This document shows, piece after piece, positions 18,240-26,665 of a stretch of 64,000 bases of DNA. The notes beneath the pieces were generated by a model. The model was not told the origin of the DNA, did not search any database, and worked only from the letters and a program-made list of their open reading frames with translations. This DNA comes from Pseudanabaena sp. FACHB-1998 (GTDB lineage: Bacteria > Cyanobacteriota > Cyanobacteriia > Pseudanabaenales > Pseudanabaenaceae). Each line of letters begins with the position of its first letter. The stretch's first letter is position 1. Made by a program: the position numbers and the translations under genes. Location of the stretch: positions 16,221-80,220 of the forward strand of contig NZ_JACJQA010000043.1 in the NCBI RefSeq assembly GCF_014696355.1. The letters run 5' to 3'.

Positions 18240-19622
18240 ATGGCTATAAACGAAAACAGAATATCTTATACCCCTAAAAACTGGTTATTAATAACTGGGG
18301 CTTTATTAATACTAATCGGTTCTTTGGGATTAAGGCTATGGGATCTTGATCGCTTTGCTTACCCAGTATTTGATGAAGTCCATTTCCCAAAATTTGCCGA
18401 AAATTACCTAAATGGCAATCCACCTAATGATGGACATCCACCTTTAGGAAAATATTTAATTGCTTTAGGAATTTTATTGTTTGGTCACAATGAAATTGGT
18501 TACCGCATTGCTAGCGCGACATTTGGGTCGCTGATCCCTTTATTGGTGATTGGGCTAGTTTATCAATTGACTCGGCGATCGGGAGTGGCGGTTTTAGCAG
18601 GGTTATTGACCTTTGCGGATGGCTTGCTTTTAGTGGAGTCGCGCTATGGGCTGATGAATGTTTTTTTGGTTGCCTTTGGCTTAATTTCGCAGATTTTTTT
18701 ATTAGCGGGATTAGAGCGTCAAGGTAAAGGTCGGTTACTCTTATTGAGCTTTTCAGGAATCATGCTCGGTGCTTGTGCGGGCGTGAAGTGGAATGGGCTG
18801 GGCTTTTGGTTAATGACTTTCAGTTTAATGGCGATCGCTTTAATTGCGAAGTTCTTATTTCCGCCCCTCTTCTTCAGGCTAGGAATTTTAAAGAGGTTTG
18901 CTGATTTACCTTGGTATCAATATTTAGTTTGCTTTATTGTCCTTCCCATAGTTGGCTATGTTGGACAATGGACTCCTCACGTCATCATGGTGCTTAAGGT
19001 GTTTGCGCCCAATGCTCAGGGGTGGGAATGGCTCAAGGCTTTTGTGTACCATTTCCTCATTAGTAATCAGAATATTTATTTATGGAATACTTCGCCTAGC
19101 TCCGTCGGCTCTCCCGATCATCCGATCCATCCTTACTGCTCTAGCCCTGCTTCATGGTTTTTGTCGATGCGTCCTGTGGGTTACTATTTCCATGTCAATG
19201 GAGATATTTGGCAAGATGTCCATGCATTAGGTAATCCGATTTTGTGGTGGTTATCATCTTTGGCGATGGTGGCGATCGCTATTTGGGCGATCGCTAAGGT
19301 GCGCGGCGAGTTAATTTATGTAGCGGTGGGATATGCGGCTAACTATTTTCCTTGGTTGATAGTTAAGCGTTGCTTATTTATTTATCACTATATGAGTCCT
19401 TTGGTGTTTAGCTTCGTGGCGTTAGCCATGATCATGGCGGCTCTTTATCAACAAAAGCAAGTTTGGGCGAGGACAATTCCTGTGATGGCGATCGCCGCGA
19501 TCCTATCATCTCAAATATTTTTTATGCCAATTTGGTTGGGCTTACCTTTATCTCCTACTGCTTTCTACGAAAGAATGTGGTTTCAGCCCAAAAGTGCTAT
19601 TAAAGGATTTGATTGGATTTAA
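18240..19622 (+). CDS. GT39-type phospholipid-linked glycosyltransferase
   Basis: A 460-residue polytopic membrane protein of the protein-mannosyltransferase (PMT, GT39) family, which transfers a sugar from a polyprenyl-phosphate donor. The acidic motif FDEVHFPK (Asp45, Glu46) in the first outer loop, DGHPPLGK and the later HPYCSSPASW loop fit the family, with about ten membrane spans. The acceptor is unknown. It faces the GT2/methyltransferase/membrane operon at 19.7-24.2 kb, whose GT2 could make the lipid-linked donor. ATG start. Confidence 0.88.
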   Translation: MAINENRISYTPKNWLLITGALLILIGSLGLRLWDLDRFAYPVFDEVHFPKFAENYLNGNPPNDGHPPLGKYLIALGILLFGHNEIGYRIASATFGSLIPLLVIGLVYQLTRRSGVAVLAGLLTFADGLLLVESRYGLMNVFLVAFGLISQIFLLAGLERQGKGRLLLLSFSGIMLGACAGVKWNGLGFWLMTFSLMAIALIAKFLFPPLFFRLGILKRFADLPWYQYLVCFIVLPIVGYVGQWTPHVIMVLKVFAPNAQGWEWLKAFVYHFLISNQNIYLWNTSPSSVGSPDHPIHPYCSSPASWFLSMRPVGYYFHVNGDIWQDVHALGNPILWWLSSLAMVAIAIWAIAKVRGELIYVAVGYAANYFPWLIVKRCLFIYHYMSPLVFSFVALAMIMAALYQQKQVWARTIPVMAIAAILSSQIFFMPIWLGLPLSPTAFYERMWFQPKSAIKGFDWI

Positions 19623-19633
19623 GTGCTGTGACA

Positions 19634-19662
19634 CTTACAGCGCTTTGCGCTGACTTAAAACC
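19634..19662 (-). repeat. Flanking module A, inverted copy
   Basis: Complement contains TTTTAAGTCAGCGCAAAGCG, close to the module at 11872. It abuts the hairpin at 19661. Confidence 0.55.
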
Positions 19663-19709
19663 AAAAAAAGTTGAAAGCATGGCTCCGCCGTGCTTTCAAC
19701 TTTTTTTGG
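19661..19709. terminator. 23-bp hairpin, TCC loop
   Basis: Starts CCAAAAAAAGTTGAAAGC, with one T-G mismatch near the loop. It lies between the GT39 gene and the convergent membrane-protein gene and ends in a T run. Confidence 0.8.
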
Positions 19710-19748
19710 TATCCCTTAGGTTGTAGCAGAGTCCCAATCTTCCAGACT

Positions 19749-21818
19749 TTAATCCAGCTTGGTGCGGCGGAGCCGCACCAAGCTGGATATAGCCAGAATT
19801 ATCCCAGCGTAGCTAATTAATTTGCCCCATCGTTCTGCGGCAGTGCCACTATATTTCACTAGAATCGAATGCTGACCTGCTGGCACTGCTATTTGCGCTT
19901 GCTGCTTAGACGAGCGCTCTACTTTGGCGGGTTTTCCATCAATCCAGCTATGCCATGCAGAATAATAAAACATTCGCAAGATTAAATATTGAGATTGTCG
20001 ATCTGAATTTTGATTGTTGACTGCAATTTCGCGCAATCCATATTGCCAGCGTTTAATTTGAATGTCGGTTGATTTATCTGTGGAGATATTTTCTTGATCA
20101 GAGGATTGCCAAGCCGCTAAGGGACGATCTTCCTCTAGAGAATAATTGGCAAATGGAATCACCCTGACAGGCAGATATTCCTGAGCGTCAGCTATGATTA
20201 ATTCTTTGGGAAAGCTCCAGTTTTGCCATGTATGTGTCGATTTTTCCGATGATTGAGAAATTTGGTGCGGTTTTTGGATTTGTTGAGCATTTTTTGAGAA
20301 ATTCTCAATTCTGGAAGCATCAAATCCTGTGCCGCGAAACATAATTTGATTGGTGTAAATGTAGCTCGCTGCGGTGGTGGAGAGGAGTGCGAAAAGGAGG
20401 AAACTTTTAAGGATGGATTGCCAAGCTTGGAGTTGAATTGAGTTCCCTAATTGCCATGTTTGGCGGATGATGTAGCCCCATACTAGGGGAAGGATTGGAA
20501 CCGTTAAGCCGTACCATCGCCAAGAGAATTGAATTTTTTGGAGGATGGGCAGCACTTGATATATCCATGACAGAATATCGGTGGTCATCAAGATGGCGAT
20601 CGCTACGGCAATTAACCAAAATAAAACCGATCGCTCTTGGCTAGACGGAGCCAGAATTTCTTTTTCTGATGGGGTTAGTTCGGGGGGAGTCGTATGCTCA
20701 TGCCGAGCCGATCGCCAGAGAGCGATCGCACCGAGAGTGATGATGGCGATCTCAATCCAGAAATAGGGAATCATCCCTGACATACTCTCAAACCAATGGG
20801 TTGACAGCTTAGGATGGAAGCGGAGTAAGCCGTCAAGGAGCAACCGATTTTGTGGGAAATATTCCGCCGAAAGATGAACTAGCTGAATTTGAACAAGTTT
20901 CTGATCGAGAATTACGGGTAATAGAAAAAAGCTAATTCCTACAAATCCTAAACTTGCACTGAGATAGCAACGCCCAACTTCGAGCAGATAGTTTTTGGTT
21001 GATTGGAAGGGGACTAGACATAGGGGCATGATTAACCATGTCAAGAACATGATTAACAAAGTCGGTAAATGACTTAGCCCTAGCAAACCCCATGAGCAGG
21101 CGAGGCTAATTGCATGATGGCGTTGCATCTGTGGGAGATGCCTTTGATTAATCAGTTTCTGGGTAAAAAATAAGATCCAAGGAATGATAGCGATCGCCCA
21201 TACTTCTCCCAGCGATCCCCGTTGATAGATATCAAGGAGAAAGTAGGGCGAGGCGATCGCTAATCCTGAAGTTAGCAGAGAGATTCCCAAAGGAAAAAAT
21301 AAATTTGCGTAGCAATAGACTCCATAGCCAAGGGTGAGGGCTGCTAATACCATGCTCCCGATCAGGCTACTCGATAGCTCCATGCCGCTCAAGCTAAAGG
21401 GCAAAGTGGCGATCGCCAACATCGGCGGATAAAACACAAAGGTGGGACTGCCAAAACCTAAATAGGAAAATTCTAACCATCGGGGATAAATTTGTCCCGC
21501 CAAAAACTGTTGTTGATATTGAAAGATCCAACTCGTATTAAATACAAAGGAATGATTAGAGGGATAGCCACCCACTAGCATCGGTCGCATGGCGCTGAGG
21601 CTCGCGATCGCAGTAATAACTAGAGCAAATATCTGTTTGAAAAAAGCATTAATTAATAATTTCTGAATTGCGGAATGAGTTTGAACAACTAGAAAACGCG
21701 CGATCGTGGCTAACAGTGAACGTATAGAATCAATTACGATGATGGGCAAAAGCACAATCGAGGCGACACTGAGGAGGAAAAATTTAAGTCCGCGAACAAA
21801 CAAATTATCTCTAGTCAT
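19749..21818 (-). CDS. Large polytopic membrane protein, GT-C-like
   Basis: 689 residues with about twelve membrane spans and a soluble C-terminal part (about 520-660) rich in beta structure, followed by one more span. The N-terminal loop GGYPSNHSFVFNTSW and FGSPTFVFYPP resemble bacterial proteins annotated as 6-pyruvoyl-tetrahydropterin-synthase-related or YfhO-like, which have the architecture of GT-C glycosyltransferases. It overlaps the methyltransferase gene by 8 bp, so it is the last gene of a four-gene operon. A role in moving or transferring lipid-linked sugars is inferred. Confidence 0.8.
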   Translation of the reverse strand: MTRDNLFVRGLKFFLLSVASIVLLPIIVIDSIRSLLATIARFLVVQTHSAIQKLLINAFFKQIFALVITAIASLSAMRPMLVGGYPSNHSFVFNTSWIFQYQQQFLAGQIYPRWLEFSYLGFGSPTFVFYPPMLAIATLPFSLSGMELSSSLIGSMVLAALTLGYGVYCYANLFFPLGISLLTSGLAIASPYFLLDIYQRGSLGEVWAIAIIPWILFFTQKLINQRHLPQMQRHHAISLACSWGLLGLSHLPTLLIMFLTWLIMPLCLVPFQSTKNYLLEVGRCYLSASLGFVGISFFLLPVILDQKLVQIQLVHLSAEYFPQNRLLLDGLLRFHPKLSTHWFESMSGMIPYFWIEIAIITLGAIALWRSARHEHTTPPELTPSEKEILAPSSQERSVLFWLIAVAIAILMTTDILSWIYQVLPILQKIQFSWRWYGLTVPILPLVWGYIIRQTWQLGNSIQLQAWQSILKSFLLFALLSTTAASYIYTNQIMFRGTGFDASRIENFSKNAQQIQKPHQISQSSEKSTHTWQNWSFPKELIIADAQEYLPVRVIPFANYSLEEDRPLAAWQSSDQENISTDKSTDIQIKRWQYGLREIAVNNQNSDRQSQYLILRMFYYSAWHSWIDGKPAKVERSSKQQAQIAVPAGQHSILVKYSGTAAERWGKLISYAGIILAISSLVRLRRTKLD
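19752..19788. repeat. Perfect 17-bp hairpin inside a coding 3' end
   Basis: Arms ATCCAGCTTGGTGCGGC and complement around GGA. The whole palindrome lies within the last codons of the membrane-protein gene, encoding roughly SSLVRLRRTKLD before the stop. Confidence 0.8.
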
Positions 21819-22554
21819 GGATTTCGAGTTTACGAGCTAGGCAGAGAATTGATACTCCAAAAGGGAAAGAAATTGAGGGAATTAAATTTTTTTCCCAACT
21901 AAAAATTTGATAGAGGCTCTGGTTTACTAAGGCTGAAGGGAGGCTGACATCGGATGCATGGTGGCGGCGGGATAGCTTACCCATGCTGCGAGCTAGGAAA
22001 ATCAAAGGAAACAGAAATGTATTGAAATAGGAGATAAAACTAATTTCATAGCCGGCCTGCTGAAGAAGTTTGCCAATTTGGGACTTCGTATAGCGCCGTT
22101 TATGATTATGGATTTCGTCATGGGCGCTCCAGAGAAATTGATAGGCAGGGACGGTAATCAGGATTTGTCCCTGCGATTTAAGATATTGCCTAGCTCGTTT
22201 CAGGGTTTCCAAATCATGATCAAGATGCTCAATAATATCGAGAAACATGATCAGGTCAAAGTAATTTGCTGGCAAAGTATTGCGATCAATTTCCCCCTGC
22301 TCGACTTTTTTTAATCCCTTATCATGACAAAACTGAAGGGCGATCGCGGAAATATCTAACCCCCACGATTCATACTGAGATGCGTATTGAGATTGCAAAA
22401 GTTCTAAGACAAATCCAGTTCCACAGCCCACGTCAAGGATTGCGCCTTGCGGTAGCGATCGCGCAATTAAATTAGTCAAAATCTCGCGTCTAGCCCGAAA
22501 CCACCAATGCTGATGCTCAACATGCTGCATCTCTCGATAAAGTTGATTATCCAT
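21811..22554 (-). CDS. SAM-dependent class I methyltransferase
   Basis: 247 residues. The SAM-binding motif I is ILDVGCGTGFVLELL (about 39-53), followed by the acidic motif GLDIS and a MFLDIIEHL stretch, all typical of small-molecule methyltransferases of the UbiE/Methyltransf_11 type. The N-terminal HQHWWFRARREIL motif is common in members linked to glycan clusters. It overlaps the GT2 gene upstream and the membrane gene downstream by 8 bp each. The substrate is unknown; a lipid-linked sugar is a guess from context. Confidence 0.88.
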   Translation of the reverse strand: MDNQLYREMQHVEHQHWWFRARREILTNLIARSLPQGAILDVGCGTGFVLELLQSQYASQYESWGLDISAIALQFCHDKGLKKVEQGEIDRNTLPANYFDLIMFLDIIEHLDHDLETLKRARQYLKSQGQILITVPAYQFLWSAHDEIHNHKRRYTKSQIGKLLQQAGYEISFISYFNTFLFPLIFLARSMGKLSRRHHASDVSLPSALVNQSLYQIFSWEKNLIPSISFPFGVSILCLARKLEIHD

Positions 22555-23350
22555 GTAAGATTTTCTCTTCAGATGGTGCGGATAGTAGACATCGCCGTAC
22601 TCGTGGTCGGACTCGTTGCTTCATTTGCAAGAGAGAACCAAACATTTCCCATGAGTCCCGAATTGGCGAAACACTAGAATAGATAGAATTACTCCAAGTT
22701 ATGGGAATTTCTTGGATCGAGATTCCTAATTCTTGGGCAATCAGTAATATTTCCACATCAAACCCAAATCTAGGGGTTTGTAAAAGGCTAAAAATACGTT
22801 TGGCATCATCATAACGAAATGCTTTAAAGCCGCATTGCGTATCGTGAATATTATTAATTACCAATAGCTTGACTAAGAGATTAAAAAATTTTCCCATCAA
22901 TTCGCGATAGATCGGTTGATGGTTGACGATGCGAGATTGATGTAAGCCTCGCGATCCGATCGCCATGGATTTCTCCCTTTGAATTGCATAGATCAATTTT
23001 GGAAGTTCCATCAGGGATGTGGACAGGTCGGCATCCATAAATACAAGATATTTTCCCTTAGCGGACTCGATGCCCACTTTAACGGCATAGCCTTTGCCAT
23101 GATTTGCCGATAGTTCAATTAGCTGCAAATTAAAGCTCGGAAAGGCGGCTATATACTGGCGTACGATTTCTCCCGTTTGATCGGTGCTGCCATCATTGAC
23201 GATGATAATTTCAAAGGATGTTGATAGCTCACCCCTCAAATGATTAGTGATTTCTGCACAAATAGATGGCATTTTCACTCTCATCTCTTCCATCGAAGAT
23301 CGGATAGAGCGAGCTTCATTATAGGCAGGTAAAATGATCGAAAGCATCAT
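22547..23350 (-). CDS. GT2 polyprenyl-phosphate glycosyltransferase (Dpm1/Alg5-like)
   Basis: 267 residues. The GT-A fold is indicated by SIILPAYNEA, VNDGSTDQT, the DxD-type FMDADLST and DTQCGFKAF, which are signatures of dolichyl-phosphate mannose/glucose synthases that load a sugar from a nucleotide donor onto a polyprenyl phosphate. There is no C-terminal transmembrane pair, so it may be peripheral. It starts 23 bp after the TPR gene and overlaps the methyltransferase by 8 bp. It would supply donors for the GT39 and GT-C-like proteins nearby (inference). Confidence 0.9.
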   Translation of the reverse strand: MMLSIILPAYNEARSIRSSMEEMRVKMPSICAEITNHLRGELSTSFEIIIVNDGSTDQTGEIVRQYIAAFPSFNLQLIELSANHGKGYAVKVGIESAKGKYLVFMDADLSTSLMELPKLIYAIQREKSMAIGSRGLHQSRIVNHQPIYRELMGKFFNLLVKLLVINNIHDTQCGFKAFRYDDAKRIFSLLQTPRFGFDVEILLIAQELGISIQEIPITWSNSIYSSVSPIRDSWEMFGSLLQMKQRVRPRVRRCLLSAPSEEKILHG

Positions 23351-23373
23351 AATTTTGAGAATTAATGGGGAAC

Positions 23374-24144
23374 TTAGATCGCTAATAAAACCTGTTTGGC
23401 GGTTTGAATTTGATCGTTGCTAAAGCCTGCTTCGTTGAGAAAGCTTAAAAATTCAGGACTACGATAGCGCCCATCAATTCCCACGGCTTCGCGAAATACT
23501 TTCTTCGCGCCAGTTCGATCACCTGATGTCCATTGGGCGATCGCTAGAGCCACAAAGGGATGCGGGTTACTTGGTTCTAGTTCCATTGCTTTTTGGGCAT
23601 AGGCGATCGCTAAGTCGTATTGTTGCAGTCTTTGATAGGCGAGGCTGAGATTGTAATGGGCGATTTCATTATCATTTTTGAGCAATGCTGCCCAGCTATG
23701 CAAGAGAACGGACTGGGACAGATCGCCCCGCACTAAATAGACGATGCCGATCGCATTGAAGGCTTGTAAAGATGTGGGTGATCGATAAATGGCTTCCCAG
23801 AGAGAAGCGGCGGCTTGATCGGGTTTCCTAGCGAGATGCTGAGTCCAGCCGAGAATAATGCGACCATCGACATTTTGGGGATCAAGGTTAACTGCTTTTT
23901 GCAAACTGGCGATCGCTTCGTCAAAGCGTTCTTGTTGCCGATAGCTCAAGCCCTGTTGACGGTATTCATCAGCCGCGCGTTTATCAATGCGTGATGTTTC
24001 GGTTTGCGAAGTTTTAATCTTAGAATTTACGGCGATCGCTTGTCCCATCACCTTGTCAACAAAAAGATTGCTGGCGGCAAGCATCACCACCAAACTCAAA
24101 ATTTGGAAATTAGACCGAAAATTATATGTGAGGACTCTGTTCAT
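23374..24144 (-). CDS. Exported or anchored TPR protein
   Basis: About 256 residues from ATG 24144. A hydrophobic signal (about residues 13-34) is followed by five or so TPR units (YRQQERFDEAIASLQKAVNL, WAALLKNDNEIAHYNLSLAY and others). The frame extends upstream to 24192, but those codons lie in the hairpin at 24174-24210, so I prefer the internal Met. First gene of the TPR-GT2-methyltransferase-membrane operon; a scaffolding role is inferred. Confidence 0.82.
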   Translation of the reverse strand: MNRVLTYNFRSNFQILSLVVMLAASNLFVDKVMGQAIAVNSKIKTSQTETSRIDKRAADEYRQQGLSYRQQERFDEAIASLQKAVNLDPQNVDGRIILGWTQHLARKPDQAAASLWEAIYRSPTSLQAFNAIGIVYLVRGDLSQSVLLHSWAALLKNDNEIAHYNLSLAYQRLQQYDLAIAYAQKAMELEPSNPHPFVALAIAQWTSGDRTGAKKVFREAVGIDGRYRSPEFLSFLNEAGFSNDQIQTAKQVLLAI

Positions 24145-24173
24145 ACAGCAGTGCAGTATAGCAGCTTTAACTG

Positions 24174-24210
24174 AATCAAAAAGGCGGCGCATCGCGCCGC
24201 CTTTTTGATT
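24174..24210. terminator. Perfect 17-bp hairpin, ATC loop
   Basis: Arms AATCAAAAAGGCGGCGC and complement around ATC. It lies between the stop of the SmpA-like gene and the start of the TPR gene and ends the former transcript. Confidence 0.8.
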
Positions 24211-24216
24211 TGTTTT

Positions 24217-25278
24217 TTATTTGCTTGCGGTATATTGGCGGTAGGCTCTAGAAACTAGGCGATCGTTGATAAATGTGATATTTAAGTTTAGTTCAGGACT
24301 TGCCCAACTCACGATCACCGCTTTGTCTTTAACTACCTTGGGATCACCAAATCTGAGATCAAAGCCCAATGGCTTACCATCACCCCCCAAAATATTCACC
24401 ACCTCGTCATAGCGCATTCCTTTGCTCAAACAAACATAATTTTTGAGGGATACCGCAGGATTGCCGCAACGATAACGCGCCTCGGTCATGTTGGTATCAA
24501 TGTGTTGCTTAGGTAGCAGAGCCAAATTAAAGTTTGGCGCAGAGAGGGACTCCACCAAACACCAAGCCGCAAAGAGCATCACTCCTAAAATCAACAAATC
24601 TTCGATCACCGCACGGGCTAAATTCCGTTGATGGCGACGTTTGATTTGCTGCATCTTCTCCTTAGTCCAATTTTCCCAAGGGAAAGTATCGACCCATTGA
24701 ATGGTGTCGTTGAACTTAGCGATCGCCGTATTTTTGACAGCTTCTAATGCGCCTCTAGGATCGCGAATGGCAATTCTGCTGCCAGTGCGAGCCGCCTCTA
24801 AGGTCTGAGGATCAACGAGCCAGCCCCGCACACGTTGGACTAAGTTCGCAACTTGCGATTTGCCTTTAGTAAGGGCATTATTTTTAGCTGGACTAGCGAT
24901 CGCCCGTTTGTTATCTTTGCGGACTAGGGCATTACTAGGCAATGGCGCAGGAGCCGTAATAAGTTGAATATCGCGTCCCTGAGCTAATATAGGAGCAGAT
25001 TCGCCAATTAAATAAAATTCCCATTCAATGCGTCGCACTCCCACCAGTTGCAAACGATTGAAATATCGATCAATATTTTGGGTGAATTCGTTAAGGCGAT
25101 CGCGATTTGTATCGGCAGAAAATAAGGTAAAAGCAATGGAAAGAACTTGCTGCTCAAACTTATATTCTGTTTGCTCAGCCGCCACGAGATCCATATAATC
25201 GGAAGCAAGGCTAGTCAGCACATGTTGGAGTTTCTGCCAAGCTTGTTTATCTTCAAGATTTAATCGCACTGCTTTCAT
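24217..25278 (-). CDS. Membrane protein with C-terminal SmpA/OmlA-like domain
   Basis: 353 residues, function unknown. The N-terminal 110 residues are alpha/beta with no recognised motif. The middle is basic and probably disordered, then comes a single membrane span (about 243-263, LLILGVMLFAAWCL) followed by a domain of about 80 residues with SLKNYVCLSKGMRYDEVVNI and NITFINDRLVSRA, which resembles the SmpA/OmlA (BamE) fold. Two Cys (in YRCGNP and NYVCLS) could form a disulfide outside the cytosol. ATG start. Its upstream spacer of 304 bp separates it from ald. Confidence 0.65.
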   Translation of the reverse strand: MKAVRLNLEDKQAWQKLQHVLTSLASDYMDLVAAEQTEYKFEQQVLSIAFTLFSADTNRDRLNEFTQNIDRYFNRLQLVGVRRIEWEFYLIGESAPILAQGRDIQLITAPAPLPSNALVRKDNKRAIASPAKNNALTKGKSQVANLVQRVRGWLVDPQTLEAARTGSRIAIRDPRGALEAVKNTAIAKFNDTIQWVDTFPWENWTKEKMQQIKRRHQRNLARAVIEDLLILGVMLFAAWCLVESLSAPNFNLALLPKQHIDTNMTEARYRCGNPAVSLKNYVCLSKGMRYDEVVNILGGDGKPLGFDLRFGDPKVVKDKAVIVSWASPELNLNITFINDRLVSRAYRQYTASK

Positions 25279-25398
25279 GAATTTATCCTCACCTTAGACC
25301 CCTATTAGGTCTTCGTCTCTTGGCAACTGTTGAGTTTGATAGTTGCTCTGTTTTCTAACAAGGCGATGTTACCCAATAGTGTCCACTTTTTTACATAA

Positions 25399-25443
25399 CC
25401 CAAACAAAAAAAGCGGCGCATCGCGCCGCTTTTTTTGTTTGGG
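25399..25443. terminator. Perfect 21-bp hairpin, ATC loop
   Basis: GC-rich core GCGGCGCATCGCGCCGC flanked by A7/T7 and CCCAAAC/GTTTGGG. Positioned downstream of ald (minus strand). Confidence 0.85.
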
Positions 25444-25465
25444 TTTGATAGCTATAGACTATCGC

Positions 25466-25517
25466 CGCTTTCTTAAAAATTTTTTCTTGTATTTTTAAGA
25501 AAGCGCAAAGTGCTATA
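25466..25517. repeat. Inverted pair of flanking module A
   Basis: CGCTTTCTTAAAAAT (25466-25480) and its complement (25491-25505), the latter continuing into AAGAAAGCGCAAAGTGC. Two copies of the module face each other, forming a 15-bp stem. Confidence 0.6.
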
Positions 25518-25582
25518 TCGTCAGCTTTGTGGGCATACAAACTCCAAAATCGATTGCTGCCACTCGATTTTGGGATTGGCAA

Positions 25583-26665
25583 TTAAAGATCGGGAAAAGC
25601 TTCGGCGATCGCAGGATAGACAATTTGCCCATTTTGAATATTTACGCCTTTGGCTAAAGCCCGATCGCGGGCGATCGCATCTAACCCCAAATCAGCTAAG
25701 GCACAGGTATAGGGCAAAGTGGCATTAACCAAAGCTTGAGTAGCCGTCCAAGGAACGGCTCCCGGCATATTCGGGACACCATAATGCAATACGCCTTCCG
25801 CCTCGTAAATAGGCTCGGTGTGGGAAGTGGGGCGCACCGTTTCAATGCAGCCGCCTTGGTCTACCGCCACATCGACAATGACTGAATGCGATCGCATTCT
25901 TGCCACCAAATCGCGAGACACCAAAGTCGGAGCGCGTCTGCCCGTAATTAACACAGCCCCGATGACCAAATCTGCGGATAGTACCGACTCAGTAATATTG
26001 AAGGCATTGCTATAGAGGAGTTGTACACGAGAGCCAAAGAGGGATTCTAACTCGCCTAGTCGTTGCAGACTGACATCTAAAATAGTCACCCTTGCTCCCA
26101 AGCCGATCGCCATTCTCGCCGCTTCTGTCCCCACTACGCCGCCACCAAGCACGACCACATGCCCCGATCGCACCCCCGGGATACCACCGAGTAAAACCCC
26201 ACTGCCCCCCTGTTGTTTGGTCAGATAATGCGCTCCAAACTGAACCGATAGGCGACCTGCAATAATGCTCATCGGTACGAGCAAAGGTAATTGACCATTA
26301 TCTAACTGCACCGTTTCATAGGCGATGCAGGTTGCGCCAGATTTCAGTAAAGCCTCGGTTAATTGGCGATCGGCGGCAAGATGCAGATAGGTAAACAAAA
26401 TTAAATCTGGATGCAGTAAGTCATATTCGCTAGGTAAGGGTTCCTTGACCTTAACCACCATTTGCTGGGCATAGACTTCCTGTGGTGTGGCGACGATCTT
26501 CGCCCCCGCTTGCAGATATTCGGCATCACTAAAACCAGAGCCAACCCCAGCATTAGTTTCGATAAAAACTTGGTGCGATCGCGCAGTTAGGGTAGCCACT
26601 CCCGCAGGAGTGAGTCCAACTCGAAATTCTCGATCCTTAATTTCTTTGGGTACACCAATTCTCAT
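25583..26665 (-). CDS. ald: Alanine dehydrogenase
   Basis: Interconverts L-alanine with pyruvate and ammonia using NAD(H). The canonical start MRIGVPKEIKDREFRVGLTP is seen. The ATG at 26665 overlaps the TGA of the upstream kinase as ATGA, so I use it instead of the frame's first codon at 26704. About 360 residues, the family length. The NAD-binding Rossmann motif is VVLGGGVVGTEAARMA, and the C-terminal VNATLPY matches the family. Translationally coupled to the hybrid kinase, an unusual pairing. Confidence 0.96.
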   Translation of the reverse strand: MRIGVPKEIKDREFRVGLTPAGVATLTARSHQVFIETNAGVGSGFSDAEYLQAGAKIVATPQEVYAQQMVVKVKEPLPSEYDLLHPDLILFTYLHLAADRQLTEALLKSGATCIAYETVQLDNGQLPLLVPMSIIAGRLSVQFGAHYLTKQQGGSGVLLGGIPGVRSGHVVVLGGGVVGTEAARMAIGLGARVTILDVSLQRLGELESLFGSRVQLLYSNAFNITESVLSADLVIGAVLITGRRAPTLVSRDLVARMRSHSVIVDVAVDQGGCIETVRPTSHTEPIYEAEGVLHYGVPNMPGAVPWTATQALVNATLPYTCALADLGLDAIARDRALAKGVNIQNGQIVYPAIAEAFPDL

